A stretch of DNA of 64,000 nt. Origin: S010-25 sp964441285 (GTDB lineage Bacteria; Pseudomonadota; Gammaproteobacteria; SZUA-229). Under the pieces are notes generated by a model. That model was not told the origin of the DNA, made no database searches, and worked only from the letters and a program-made list of their open reading frames with translations. The position numbers were made by a program, and so were the translations under genes. Where the stretch lies: positions 62,001-126,000 of the forward strand of contig CAYTUK010000004.1 of assembly GCA_964441285.1 (NCBI GenBank), in the 5' to 3' direction. Of the stretch, positions 1-8,290 are shown in pieces (position 1 is the stretch's first letter; every line of letters starts with the position of its first letter).

Positions 1-333
1 GGGTAAATCGGCCATGTGATCAATGTGCATATGGCTAAGTAAAATAATATCAAGATCGGCAACATTGGCTCCACTGGCTGCCAGCCGCTGGAAAGTACCA
101 CCACCTGCATCCATCAAAATACGGGGTTTACCATCGGTGAATATCAGGTAACCTGCGTTGGCTCGACCACTGGGTGTGGCCATAGGGCCACCAGAACCGA
201 GTACAACAACTGATAACGGGCCTTTAACTTTGTTGACAGCCAGCTTTTTATGCGCTTGCGCGGGAGAGGTAATGAGTAACCATGAACACAATGCACCGAT
301 AAGGTACACAGAGTATTTTTTCAAAGAGAGCAT
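1..333 (-). CDS. Secreted MBL-fold metallo-hydrolase, N-terminal part
   Basis: Partial gene running off the left edge; 111 codons are visible. It starts at the ATG at 333-331, preceded on the minus strand by AAGGACTCC. Residues 1-27 form a signal peptide (basic LKKY start, hydrophobic core, TSPAQA end). The mature part has the metallo-beta-lactamase opening strand VVVLGSGGP, a loop MATPSGRANAGYL, then DAGGGTFQRL and the zinc motif SHMHIDHMADLP (HxHxDH) at the edge. This layout is usual for periplasmic MBL hydrolases of the arylsulfatase or RNase Z-like type. Substrate unknown, because the C-terminal half is missing. Confidence 0.85.
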   Translation of the reverse strand, partial: MLSLKKYSVYLIGALCSWLLITSPAQAHKKLAVNKVKGPLSVVVLGSGGPMATPSGRANAGYLIFTDGKPRILMDAGGGTFQRLAASGANVADLDIILLSHMHIDHMADLP

Positions 334-606
334 AATGGAGTCCTTATATTTTTATTTATTTAAATTCAGATAGCCCGTACTCTCCGCTACCCACTATCCA
401 GGTAAAACTCCAATACTACCTGATGTTTAGTCACCAACTACGACTTCAGTGACCGGTAAATAATTAGTGGGCTGCCGCTAGTACAAACGATCTGGTCTTA
501 GTCTACAGGGCTAACATAATACGGTCGCCTCACCAATGTCAAGGTATTAATAGTACGCATAAACAAGGAATATTCTTCGTCCAGAATCGTCGCTGCCTGA
601 AAAAAT

Positions 607-1413
607 CTATGCAGCAGTAACGGCCTTTTTTCTTGCTGTAATATAAAGCGCCATGCCGGTGAATAATGCGCCACCAACAATGTTGCCTAGAATGACCGGG
701 ATCTCATTGTATATCCACCATTGTCCTATGGTGACTTTGGCTCCCAGCATAATGCCAGCCGGAATGATAAACATATTGACGATGGCATGTTCATAACCCA
801 GTGCGAAAAAGGTTGTGATTGGTAGCCACATTGCGACGATTTTCCCGATAGTTGTCGTTGCGGTTAATGCCATCACGACACCCAGCGTTACCATCCAGTT
901 ACAGAGTATGGCACTGGTAAAAGCGGTAATCGTCCCGGCAAAACCCAACTGTGCATAAGCGAGTGTTTTGTGTTCGGTAATTGCGATGATCTTTTCGGCA
1001 ACCGCAATAGTGGTCGGATCAATGTGTCCCACTTTAGTAATTACAATGTAATATAGAAACGCATACAATACGCTGCCCAGCAGATTGCCAATTAACACCC
1101 ATGTCCAGTTGAATACCAGTTTTTTTATTGTGGTTCTACCTTCCATTACTGCAATCGGTAGCAGGGCAAAGTTGCCTGTTGCCAGTTCAAGCCCTAGCAG
1201 GATGATCATCACAAAGCCAACCGGGAAAATAATTGCCCCCACGATGCCGATACCCGTCTGAGTGATTGCGGTAATCGCCAGGGTCGTAGCATAACCCAGG
1301 AACGCGCCAGATAAGCCTCCCCGAATTAAAAGATGTTTGATCGCAAGGTTGGCTTTATTGGCTCCCGCCTGCAACATGTTTTCAACGACCACTTCTGGTT
1401 TTACATATGACAT
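607..1413 (-). CDS. Formate/nitrite transporter (FNT) family channel
   Basis: 268 residues with six predicted membrane helices, the usual size of FocA/NirC/HSC channels. Family motifs visible are GLELATGNFALLP (residues about 75-87) and EHAIVNMFIIPAGIMLGA (about 207-224), which carries the conserved central-pore region. FNT pentamers carry formate, nitrite or hydrosulfide across the inner membrane; the sequence alone does not tell me which. The start is supported by GGCAGGAGA eight bases upstream. The gene stands alone, with a sigma-54-type promoter at 1495-1511 and dyad sequences further upstream, which suggests activation by an NtrC-family regulator. Confidence 0.93.
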   Translation of the reverse strand: MSYVKPEVVVENMLQAGANKANLAIKHLLIRGGLSGAFLGYATTLAITAITQTGIGIVGAIIFPVGFVMIILLGLELATGNFALLPIAVMEGRTTIKKLVFNWTWVLIGNLLGSVLYAFLYYIVITKVGHIDPTTIAVAEKIIAITEHKTLAYAQLGFAGTITAFTSAILCNWMVTLGVVMALTATTTIGKIVAMWLPITTFFALGYEHAIVNMFIIPAGIMLGAKVTIGQWWIYNEIPVILGNIVGGALFTGMALYITARKKAVTAA

Positions 1414-1494
1414 TTTTGTCTCCTGCCTATCGGTTTAAATAAAAGGTTTAAAAGAGTTCTTCCGGTGCGCTATAAGTTATACAGATTGATAATA

Positions 1495-1511
1495 AGCAAG
1501 CATTGTGCCAA
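1495..1511 (-). promoter_or_regulatory. Sigma-54 (-24/-12) promoter of the FNT gene
   Basis: On the minus strand the sequence reads TTGGCAC, five bases, TTGCT, which fits the sigma-54 consensus TTGGCACG-N4-TTGCW including the invariant GG and GC ten bases apart. It would start transcription near 1483, leaving a leader of about 70 bases before the ATG at 1413. Sigma-54 promoters need an enhancer-binding activator; candidate sites lie at 1574-1661. Confidence 0.75.
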
Positions 1512-1573
1512 TATATTAAATACTGTTAAAACAATGTGTTATCTATGATTAGGTGAGCATTGTTACTTTGGCT

Positions 1574-1661
1574 GCACCAAAAACGGACGATATAGGTTTT
1601 AATTGGTGCCGTGTATCCAGTGCAGATAATCTGTTTGCCAGGTTTGTTTATCTGCGCAGAT
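1574..1661. promoter_or_regulatory. Candidate enhancer sites for the sigma-54 promoter
   Basis: Three dyads lie about 90-180 bp upstream of the predicted start: GCACCAA (1574-1580) facing TTGGTGC (1603-1609), CAGATAATCTG (1623-1633), and the perfect 12-bp palindrome ATCTGCGCAGAT (1650-1661). CAGATAA (1623-1629) also pairs with TTATCTG (1648-1654). The distance is usual for enhancer-binding proteins. The activator cannot be named from this; the half-site TGCACC resembles NtrC sites but the spacing does not fit. Confidence 0.4.
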
Positions 1662-1835
1662 TGAGTATGACTGCATGATTGGGCATCATCTGTATTACCT
1701 CGAAAACGGGTCTTTGTGGCTGGATATTAAAGCCTGTGATCATGAGTGTTTTTCGCAGGTTGGCGCAGAACCATGCTGATTAGAAAAAAGGACCTTAATG
1801 TTTATAGATTCTACCGCTAAATTAGGAATAAACTA

Positions 1836-1864
1836 TTGACGAAAAGCCTTTTCCCACGTAGACT
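1836..1864 (+). promoter_or_regulatory. Sigma-70 promoter of tRNA-Glu
   Basis: TTGACG at 1836-1841, a 17-base spacer and TAGACT at 1859-1864, followed by the G/C-only-plus-T discriminator TCCCGCCCG. A GC-rich discriminator is typical of stable-RNA promoters under stringent (ppGpp) control. The predicted start near 1871 gives a 5' leader of about 40 bases. Confidence 0.6.
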
Positions 1865-1912
1865 TCCCGCCCGTTGTAGCAGGGCCTGAACGATGATGTT
1901 GCAACGTTGTGT

Positions 1913-1988
1913 GTCCCCATCGTCTAGAGGCCTAGGACACCGGGTTTTCATCTCGGCAACAGGGGTTCGACTCCCCTTGGGGACGCCA
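1913..1988 (+). tRNA. tRNA-Glu (TTC)
   Basis: 76 bases including an encoded CCA. The acceptor GTCCCCA pairs with TGGGGAC. The anticodon stem CCGGG/CTCGG encloses loop TTTTCAT with anticodon TTC. The T arm AGGGG-TTCGACT-CCCCT is regular. Nearly identical to enterobacterial tRNA-Glu. A terminator follows at 2043. Confidence 0.97.
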
Positions 1989-2042
1989 TTATTTTCGATT
2001 TGAGAGCATCGGTAACCGGTCAGGTTGCGGGCTCAAATTAGA

Positions 2043-2081
2043 GGCTGGCCAAATTCGACAGGATTTGTACCGGCCTTTTTT
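2043..2081 (+). terminator. Rho-independent terminator after tRNA-Glu
   Basis: GGCTGG (2043-2048) pairs with CCGGCC (2070-2075), with one G-T pair, and is followed by TTTTTT. It closes the tRNA-Glu unit and separates it from carA. Confidence 0.65.
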
Positions 2082-2122
2082 ATATCGGCCATCTGTGCTG
2101 ACAGGCTGATAGGGCATGTCGA

Positions 2123-2150
2123 TTTACTTTGTATATCGATTGATTATCAT
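2123..2150 (+). promoter_or_regulatory. Possible carAB promoter
   Basis: TTTACT (2123-2128), a 16-base spacer and TATCAT (2145-2150), about 39 bp before the carA start. A moderate match to sigma-70; no arginine or pyrimidine operator was recognised. Confidence 0.35.
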
Positions 2151-2188
2151 AATATAGCGACTTCCAATAGCGCCTTCTGGAGAATATA

Positions 2189-3325
2189 TTGACCACTGCT
2201 GTGCTAGCGCTTGAAGATGGAAGCCTATTTTATGGCAAGTCCATTGGCGTTTCCGGTGAAACCATCGGTGAAGTGGTATTTAATACGGCGATGACCGGCT
2301 ATCAGGAAATTCTCACTGACCCGTCTTACTCAAATCAGATTGTTACCCTTACTTATCCCCATATCGGCAATGTTGGCACCAATGATGGCGATGCCGAGTC
2401 GACAGCAGTTTATGCCAGTGGGCTGATAATTCGCGATGCTCCCATGGTCATGAGTAACTGGCGTGCACAGAAAAGTTTACAGGACTATTTGCTTGAAAAT
2501 GAGGTGGTCGCGATTGCGGATATTGATACCCGTCGACTGACGCGAATTTTGCGTGATAAGGGTGCAATGGGTGGCTGTATTCTGGTAGTTGCCGAGAATG
2601 TTGTAATCGATGTTGATGCGATGCTGAAAACAGCGAAAAGTTTTGCCGGTCTCAAAGGTCTGGATCTGGCGCAAGTGGTTACTACGGCTAAACCCTATGA
2701 TTGGCGGCAAAGCGTCTGGGATCTTGAAACAGATCAGCCGGCATCATCGATTGTTGCGACCAAATATCACGTAGTGGCATATGATTACGGTGTAAAACGC
2801 AATATTTTAAGAATGCTGGTCGAACGTGGTTGTCGGGTAACGGTGGTACCGGCAAAAATGCCAGCGGCTGATGTTCTGGCAATGCAACCTGACGGGGTTT
2901 TGCTGTCAAACGGCCCTGGTGATCCAGAGCCCTGTGATTATGCGATTCAGGCGATTCAGGCGATTTTAGCAACCGAGTTACCTGTTTTCGGCATTTGCCT
3001 GGGCCATCAGCTGCTGGCACTGGCCTGTGGTGCAAAAACGCAGAAGATGAAATTTGGTCATCATGGTGCCAACCATCCAGTGCAGGATTTAACTACCTCG
3101 AAGGTGATGATAACCAGCCAGAATCACGGTTTTTCGGTGGATGAAAATAGCCTGCCGGATAATCTACAGGCGACACACCGTTCACTCTTTGATGGTTCTC
3201 TCCAGGGCATTCATTGCACCGATAAACCGGCTTTTGGTTTTCAGGGGCATCCTGAAGCGAGTCCTGGATCACATGATATCGCCCCAGTGTTTGACCATTT
3301 TATTGAGTTGATGGCAAAAGCATAA
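2189..3325 (+). CDS. carA: Carbamoyl-phosphate synthase small subunit
   Basis: 378 residues, the normal length. It hydrolyses glutamine and passes ammonia to CarB for carbamoyl phosphate, the precursor of arginine and pyrimidines. The N-terminal CPSase small-chain domain (residues 1-135, with LTDPSYSNQIVTLTYPHIGN) is followed by a class I glutamine amidotransferase domain (about 190-370). The catalytic triad is visible: C270 in GICLGHQ, H354 and E356 in GHPEASPG. The start is TTG at 2189, supported by CTGGAG six bases upstream. carB follows after 51 bp, so the two are co-transcribed. Confidence 0.98.
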   Translation: MTTAVLALEDGSLFYGKSIGVSGETIGEVVFNTAMTGYQEILTDPSYSNQIVTLTYPHIGNVGTNDGDAESTAVYASGLIIRDAPMVMSNWRAQKSLQDYLLENEVVAIADIDTRRLTRILRDKGAMGGCILVVAENVVIDVDAMLKTAKSFAGLKGLDLAQVVTTAKPYDWRQSVWDLETDQPASSIVATKYHVVAYDYGVKRNILRMLVERGCRVTVVPAKMPAADVLAMQPDGVLLSNGPGDPEPCDYAIQAIQAILATELPVFGICLGHQLLALACGAKTQKMKFGHHGANHPVQDLTTSKVMITSQNHGFSVDENSLPDNLQATHRSLFDGSLQGIHCTDKPAFGFQGHPEASPGSHDIAPVFDHFIELMAKA

Positions 3326-3376
3326 AACATTCTAGCCACGAAAGGCCCAAAGAAAAGTAAAAAAGTATCGTTAACT

Positions 3377-6300
3377 ATGCCCAAAAGAACTGACATAAAC
3401 AGTGTTTTAATTATTGGTGCTGGCCCTATCGTGATTGGTCAGGCCTGTGAATTTGATTATTCCGGTGCCCAGGCATGTAAGGCACTACGCGAAGAAGGTG
3501 TTCGCGTTATATTGGTTAATTCTAATCCGGCAACCATTATGACCGACCCGGACATGGCCGATGCGACCTATATTGAGCCCATTACCTGGCAGATGCTGGA
3601 GGCGGTTATTGTTCAAGAAAAACCCGATGCGCTATTGCCTACAATGGGTGGTCAGACGGCACTTAACTGTGCGCTTGATCTGGATCGTGAAGGGGTGCTG
3701 AAAAAATACAATGTTGAAATGATTGGTGCCAGCAAGGATGCGATTGATATGGCAGAAGATCGTGAGCGTTTCAAAAATGCTATGCATGAGCTTGGTCTGG
3801 ATATGCCGCGTGCCGCGATTGCACACAGTATGGAAGAGGCTTATCAGGTGCAGGCGCAGGTAGGGTACCCCACCATTATTCGGCCTTCCTTTACGATGGG
3901 GGGAAGTGGTGGTGGCATTGCTTATAACCGCGATGAGTTTGAAGATATTTGTCGCCGAGGTCTGGATTTATCCCCGGTGAATGAATTACTGGTGGAAGAA
4001 TCCATCACCGGCTGGAAAGAGTATGAAATGGAAGTGGTGCGGGACAAGAATGATAACTGCATCATTATTTGCTCCATTGAAAACCTTGACCCAATGGGTA
4101 TTCATACGGGCGATTCCATCACGGTTGCACCGGCGCAGACACTCACCGATAAAGAATACCAGTGCATGCGTGATGCCTCGATTGCGGTATTGCGTAAAAT
4201 TGGCGTAGAAACTGGTGGTTCAAATGTGCAGTTTTCAGTAAATCCTGAAGATGGTCGCATGACCATTATTGAAATGAACCCACGGGTATCGCGTTCCTCC
4301 GCGCTGGCCTCTAAAGCCACCGGCTTTCCGATTGCAAAAATTGCCGCCAAGCTGGCGATTGGATATACCCTGGATGAATTGCAAAATGAAATTACTGGTG
4401 GTTCAACACCGGCTTCATTTGAGCCAACGATTGATTATGTTGTCACCAAGATTCCACGGTTTACCTTTGAAAAATTTCCCCAGGCAGAGAATCGTCTGAC
4501 TACGCAGATGAAATCGGTGGGTGAAGTGATGGCCATTGGCCGTAATTTTCAGGAGTCATTGCAAAAAGCATTGCGTGGTCTGGAAGTGGATATTGATGGT
4601 TTGTCTCCAATTTTGGACAGTGAGATGCCGGCAGAAAGTATTGATTCCTTTCTGAATAAGGAACTTAGCCTGCCGGGTGCCGATCGCCTGCTTTATGTGG
4701 GGGATGCTATGCGTCGAGGTTACAGTGTTGAGCAGCTATTTGATCTCACCAAAATTGACCCCTGGTTTCTAGTGCAGATTGAAGGCATTATAAAAGATGA
4801 AATAGCACTGGCTGGGCGCGAGCTAAAAAACCTGCGGACGGATGAATTGCGCCAGTTAAAGCGTAAAGGTTTTTCTGACTCCCGCCTGGCGAAGCTATTA
4901 TTAGACGTATCTGAGCACGAGGTGCGCGCTTATCGTCATTCACTGAATATTCGTCCTGTCTATAAACGTGTCGACACCTGTGCGGCAGAATTCTCCACCG
5001 CCACCGCTTACATGTACTCCAGCTATGAAGAAGAGTGTGAAGCCGCACCCACCGACAGAGAGAAAATAGTTGTTTTAGGTAGCGGGCCTAATCGTATTGG
5101 ACAGGGTATTGAGTTTGATTACTGCTGTGTCCATGCAGCCTTTGCGATGCGCGAAGATGGTTATGAAACCATTATGATTAATTGCAATCCGGAAACGGTT
5201 TCAACCGATTACGATACCTCTGAGCGCTTATATTTTGAACCGCTAACACTGGAAGATGTACTTGAGGTACTGGATAAGGAAAAACCCAAAGGCGTGATTG
5301 TGCAATATGGTGGGCAGACTCCATTGAAACTGGCGCGTGAGCTGGAAGCGGCTGGAGTGCCGATTATGGGTACTACGCCTGACTGTATCGATATGGCAGA
5401 AGATCGCGAACGTTTCCAGCAACTGGTGAATGAGTTGGGGTTGAAACAGCCACCTAACCGGTTGGCGCGCTCAACCGAAGAAGCGGTGTTGGGAGCAGCG
5501 GAAATTGGTTTTCCACTGGTAGTACGGCCGTCTTATGTATTAGGTGGCCGTGCAATGGAAATTGTCTATAACGAGACTGACCTTAAATATTATATGAGAA
5601 ATGCAGTGAGTGTTTCCAATGATGCGCCAGTATTGCTTGATCGTTTTCTTGATGATGCTGTTGAAGTCGATGTCGATGCGATTTGTGATGGTAAAGATGT
5701 ACTGATTGGCAGCATTATGGAGCACATTGAGCAGGCCGGTGTTCATTCGGGAGATTCAGCCTGTTCATTGCCGCCTTACTCCCTGACACAGACGGTGCAG
5801 GATCAATTACGGGAACAAACTCGGCAACTGGCCTTGAAATTGGGTGTAGTGGGTTTAATGAATATTCAGTTTGCGATACAGTTCACCGAGCAGGGCGCGC
5901 AAATCTTCCTGCTGGAAGTCAACCCACGGGCTTCGCGTACTGTCCCCTTTGTTTGCAAAGCAACAGGTGTACCATTAGCAAAAATTGCGGCCCGCTGTAT
6001 GGCTGGGCAATCACTTGCATCGCAGGGCAAAACAGAGGAAACGATTCCTCGGCGGTTTGCGGTAAAAGAGTCGGTATTCCCATTTATAAAGTTTCCTGGA
6101 GTGGATCCGCTGCTGGGTCCTGAAATGAAATCTACCGGCGAAGTTATGGGCGTGGGCAGCAACTTTGCGATGGCATTTGCCAAAGCACAGTTGGGTGCAG
6201 GCATGATGTTGCCAACAAAAGGTCGAGTGTTTATCAGTGTGTGTGATCGTGATCGGAAACATGTGGTTTTGCTGGGGCGTGAGCTGATTGCCAAAGGGTT

Positions 6301-6607
6301 TGAGCTGGTTGCTACAAAGGGAACTGGAAAGGCATTGCAGGCGGCGCAGATAGATTGCAAATTAATTAACAAAGTTTATGAAGGTCGTCCGCATATAGTC
6401 GATATGATTAAAAATGATGAAATTGCATTAATTATTAACACTACAGAAGGTAAACAGGCGATCGCTGATTCCTATACAATAAGAGCATCGGCGCTACAGC
6501 ATAAAGTTAGTTACACGACGACAATCGCAGGTGCAAACGCAACGGTGCAGGCGTTGGACTACCTGGATGTCACAGATGTTAGCAGTCTACAGTCGCAGCA
6601 TTCATAG
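3377..6607 (+). CDS. carB: Carbamoyl-phosphate synthase large subunit
   Basis: 1076 residues, full length. It makes carbamoyl phosphate from bicarbonate, ammonia and two ATP, in complex with CarA. The internal duplication of the family is clear: an ATP-grasp half at residues 1-400 (RPSFTMGGSGGGIA), an oligomerisation segment at about 400-550, a second ATP-grasp half at about 555-935 (RPSYVLGGRAMEIV), and a C-terminal MGS-like allosteric domain from about 936 (KGRVFISV...). Each half opens with the same kind of motif (GAGPIVIGQACEFDYSG and GSGPNRIGQGIEFDYCC). greA begins 19 bp downstream, so carAB-greA may be read through. Confidence 0.98.
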   Translation: MPKRTDINSVLIIGAGPIVIGQACEFDYSGAQACKALREEGVRVILVNSNPATIMTDPDMADATYIEPITWQMLEAVIVQEKPDALLPTMGGQTALNCALDLDREGVLKKYNVEMIGASKDAIDMAEDRERFKNAMHELGLDMPRAAIAHSMEEAYQVQAQVGYPTIIRPSFTMGGSGGGIAYNRDEFEDICRRGLDLSPVNELLVEESITGWKEYEMEVVRDKNDNCIIICSIENLDPMGIHTGDSITVAPAQTLTDKEYQCMRDASIAVLRKIGVETGGSNVQFSVNPEDGRMTIIEMNPRVSRSSALASKATGFPIAKIAAKLAIGYTLDELQNEITGGSTPASFEPTIDYVVTKIPRFTFEKFPQAENRLTTQMKSVGEVMAIGRNFQESLQKALRGLEVDIDGLSPILDSEMPAESIDSFLNKELSLPGADRLLYVGDAMRRGYSVEQLFDLTKIDPWFLVQIEGIIKDEIALAGRELKNLRTDELRQLKRKGFSDSRLAKLLLDVSEHEVRAYRHSLNIRPVYKRVDTCAAEFSTATAYMYSSYEEECEAAPTDREKIVVLGSGPNRIGQGIEFDYCCVHAAFAMREDGYETIMINCNPETVSTDYDTSERLYFEPLTLEDVLEVLDKEKPKGVIVQYGGQTPLKLARELEAAGVPIMGTTPDCIDMAEDRERFQQLVNELGLKQPPNRLARSTEEAVLGAAEIGFPLVVRPSYVLGGRAMEIVYNETDLKYYMRNAVSVSNDAPVLLDRFLDDAVEVDVDAICDGKDVLIGSIMEHIEQAGVHSGDSACSLPPYSLTQTVQDQLREQTRQLALKLGVVGLMNIQFAIQFTEQGAQIFLLEVNPRASRTVPFVCKATGVPLAKIAARCMAGQSLASQGKTEETIPRRFAVKESVFPFIKFPGVDPLLGPEMKSTGEVMGVGSNFAMAFAKAQLGAGMMLPTKGRVFISVCDRDRKHVVLLGRELIAKGFELVATKGTGKALQAAQIDCKLINKVYEGRPHIVDMIKNDEIALIINTTEGKQAIADSYTIRASALQHKVSYTTTIAGANATVQALDYLDVTDVSSLQSQHS

Positions 6608-6626
6608 AAATTGAAACGAGGCCAAA

Positions 6627-7103
6627 GTGAATAAAGTCCCTATTACAGTGCGAGGCGCTAAAAAGCTTCAGGATGAATTGCAGCAGTTAAAGTCGACAGA
6701 TCGGCCCGAAGTAATTACTGCGATTGCAACCGCACGTGAGCATGGCGATTTAAAAGAAAACGCAGAATACCATGCAGCACGAGAGCAACAGGGATTTATC
6801 GAAGGCAGAATAATGGATATTGAAGCCAAACTGAGCAACGCCACGATTATTGATGTCACCACATTGGCCAATACCGGAAAAGTGGTGTTTGGTGCCACGG
6901 TTGATGTTGCTGATGAAAAAACCGGTGATGAAGTGACTTACCAGATTGTTGGTGATGACGAAGCAGACATTAAACAGAATATGATTTCGATTAGTTCACC
7001 CATTGCGCGGGCGTTAATCGGTAAGCTGGAAGGTGATGGTGTTGAAGTTAAAACACCGGGCGGTATACGTTCACTGGAAATTCTTGAAGTGCGTTATACA
7101 TAA
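6627..7103 (+). CDS. greA: Transcription elongation factor GreA
   Basis: 158 residues, as in other proteobacteria. GreA enters the RNA polymerase secondary channel and stimulates cleavage of backtracked RNA. An N-terminal coiled-coil hairpin (residues 1-75, with AREHGDLKENAEYHAAREQQ carrying the acidic tip D/E pair) is followed by an FKBP-like domain (about 80-158, ending GIRSLEILEVRY). The start is GTG at 6627, chosen for GAGG at 6618-6621 and homology of the first residues (PITVRGAKKLQDEL). Confidence 0.97.
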   Translation: MNKVPITVRGAKKLQDELQQLKSTDRPEVITAIATAREHGDLKENAEYHAAREQQGFIEGRIMDIEAKLSNATIIDVTTLANTGKVVFGATVDVADEKTGDEVTYQIVGDDEADIKQNMISISSPIARALIGKLEGDGVEVKTPGGIRSLEILEVRYT

Positions 7104-7130
7104 GAGACTTTTGCACGCAACATAAGACGA

Positions 7131-7436
7131 ATGAAAATGGCATTATCAAAAAAACAACTCAAATTTCTACGCGCAAAATGTCATGCTTTAAAACCTGTCA
7201 TTATGTTAGGCCAAAAAGGACTGACAGACGAAGTATTAAAAGAAGTAGACATTGCGCTTGAACATCACGAACTGGTGAAAATTAAACTCTCGGTTGAAGA
7301 TCGGGAAATGCGACGGAAAATTGCCACACAAATCTGCAATAAATCCCGTGCTGAAGAAGTGCAGTCAATCGGCAAAATGTTATCGGTGTATCGTATTAAC
7401 GCAGATCAGGCAATTATTGATTTACCAAAAGCATGA
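7131..7436 (+). CDS. yhbY: Ribosome assembly RNA-binding protein YhbY
   Basis: 101 residues of the CRS1/YhbY (KH-like) fold: LSKKQLKFLRAKCHALKPV, then the GQKGLTDEV loop corresponding to the GxxG-type RNA contact, then HHELVKIKLSVEDREMRRK. It binds pre-50S particles in E. coli. The start may be 7131 or 7137 (MALSKKQ is the usual beginning). There is no strong Shine-Dalgarno sequence. Eight bases after the stop a truncated copy of the interspersed palindrome begins (7444-7536). Confidence 0.93.
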   Translation: MKMALSKKQLKFLRAKCHALKPVIMLGQKGLTDEVLKEVDIALEHHELVKIKLSVEDREMRRKIATQICNKSRAEEVQSIGKMLSVYRINADQAIIDLPKA

Positions 7437-7443
7437 ATATTTA

Positions 7444-7536
7444 GGCGGTGAATACATCCATGTCGACTTGATACCTGCATCCTTGCGGTTGACGGTCTTG
7501 AACAATGGGTATCCTTTTCATCTGTACTGTTAGTAA
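7444..7536 (-). repeat. Palindromic repeat, copy A (truncated)
   Basis: Minus-strand copy of the family described at 50621. Read on the minus strand it has the full class-1 left arm (ACTAACAGTACAGATGAAAA, then GGATACCCATTGTTCAAGAC) and the core through TATTCACCGCC, then stops; the right arm is missing next to the yhbY stop codon. rlmE starts six bases after its other end, so the element forms the rlmE leader. Confidence 0.85.
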
Positions 7537-7541
7537 GTCTT

Positions 7542-8183
7542 ATGGCAAAAAATAAAAGTAGCAAAGACTGGTTAAAAGAACATTTCAAAGATGAGTTTGT
7601 CCAACGTTCACAGCAGGATGGTTATCGCTCTCGAGCGGTCTATAAGCTGATAGAAATTGACAAAAAAGATCATTTAATAAAACCTGATATGCATGTTATA
7701 GACCTGGGCGCTGCGCCAGGTGGCTGGTCAGAATATGCGGTTAAAAAGGTGGGCAGGCATGGCAAGATGATTGCGCTGGATATTTTACCTATGCCATCAA
7801 TAAGTGGTGTTAAATTTATTGAAGGGGACTTCAGGGAAGAGGCGGTTTTTGAACAGTTAATGAAGATTGTTGACAATTGTGCTGTTGACCTTGTAATTTC
7901 AGACATGGCCCCCAATATAAGTGGTATGGGCTGTATCGATATGCCACGAGCCTATTATTTATGCGAACTAGCACTGGATTTTGCGTGTCAGGTACTTAAG
8001 CCAGGCGGTGGTTTTCTGGTTAAGCTATTTCAGGGTGAGGGCTTTGAGGTTTATAACAAAGCGTTAAAAAAAAGTTTTTCAAAGGTGGTTATGCGAAAAC
8101 CACGAGCGTCTCGTGCGCGCAGTCGGGAGATATATGCGCTGGCGACTGGTTTTTTGGATGGATTCTCTAGAAACGAGTCTTAA
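7542..8183 (+). CDS. rlmE: 23S rRNA (uridine-2552-2'-O)-methyltransferase RlmE
   Basis: 213 residues, FtsJ/RrmJ family. It methylates U2552 in the A loop of 23S rRNA during late 50S assembly. Visible are the K of the K-D-K-E tetrad region (RSRAVYKLIEID), SAM motif I DLGAAPGGWSEY (about residues 54-65), DLVISDMAPNISG (about 115-128) and GGGFLVKLFQGEG (about 153-166). It is co-oriented with ftsH as in most gammaproteobacteria. No Shine-Dalgarno sequence is apparent, because the upstream 93 bp belong to repeat copy A. Confidence 0.96.
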   Translation: MAKNKSSKDWLKEHFKDEFVQRSQQDGYRSRAVYKLIEIDKKDHLIKPDMHVIDLGAAPGGWSEYAVKKVGRHGKMIALDILPMPSISGVKFIEGDFREEAVFEQLMKIVDNCAVDLVISDMAPNISGMGCIDMPRAYYLCELALDFACQVLKPGGGFLVKLFQGEGFEVYNKALKKSFSKVVMRKPRASRARSREIYALATGFLDGFSRNES

Positions 8184-8290
8184 AGTAGTGTAACGTCTGA
8201 GCTATATATATATTATGAATAATAGAAACCAACAACTTTGTTTGATGCGTTACCATCTTACATCGAGTTGTTTGAATTTGGAGTGATCAT

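Larger units (their letters stand above)
1414..1912. other. Regulatory intergenic region, channel gene / tRNA-Glu
   Basis: No coding sequence seen in 499 bp on either strand. The left third holds the sigma-54-type promoter and leader of the channel gene. The middle, 1574-1661, holds several dyads. The right end, 1836-1871, holds the sigma-70 promoter of tRNA-Glu. The stretch 1662-1835 shows nothing I can name. Confidence 0.7.

Noticed and set aside
498..680. 60-codon minus-strand frame downstream of the FNT gene
   Set aside because: It overlaps the end of the FNT frame in another phase and has no ribosome-binding site or recognisable features. The 273-bp gap 334-606 shows nothing convincing.
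5866..6372. 168-codon antisense frame in carB
   Set aside because: Shadow frame over a strongly conserved ATP-grasp and MGS region of carB.
7294..7588. Small frames on both strands around the yhbY-rlmE junction
   Set aside because: They are made of the yhbY 3' end and repeat copy A; the known gene starts explain the region.
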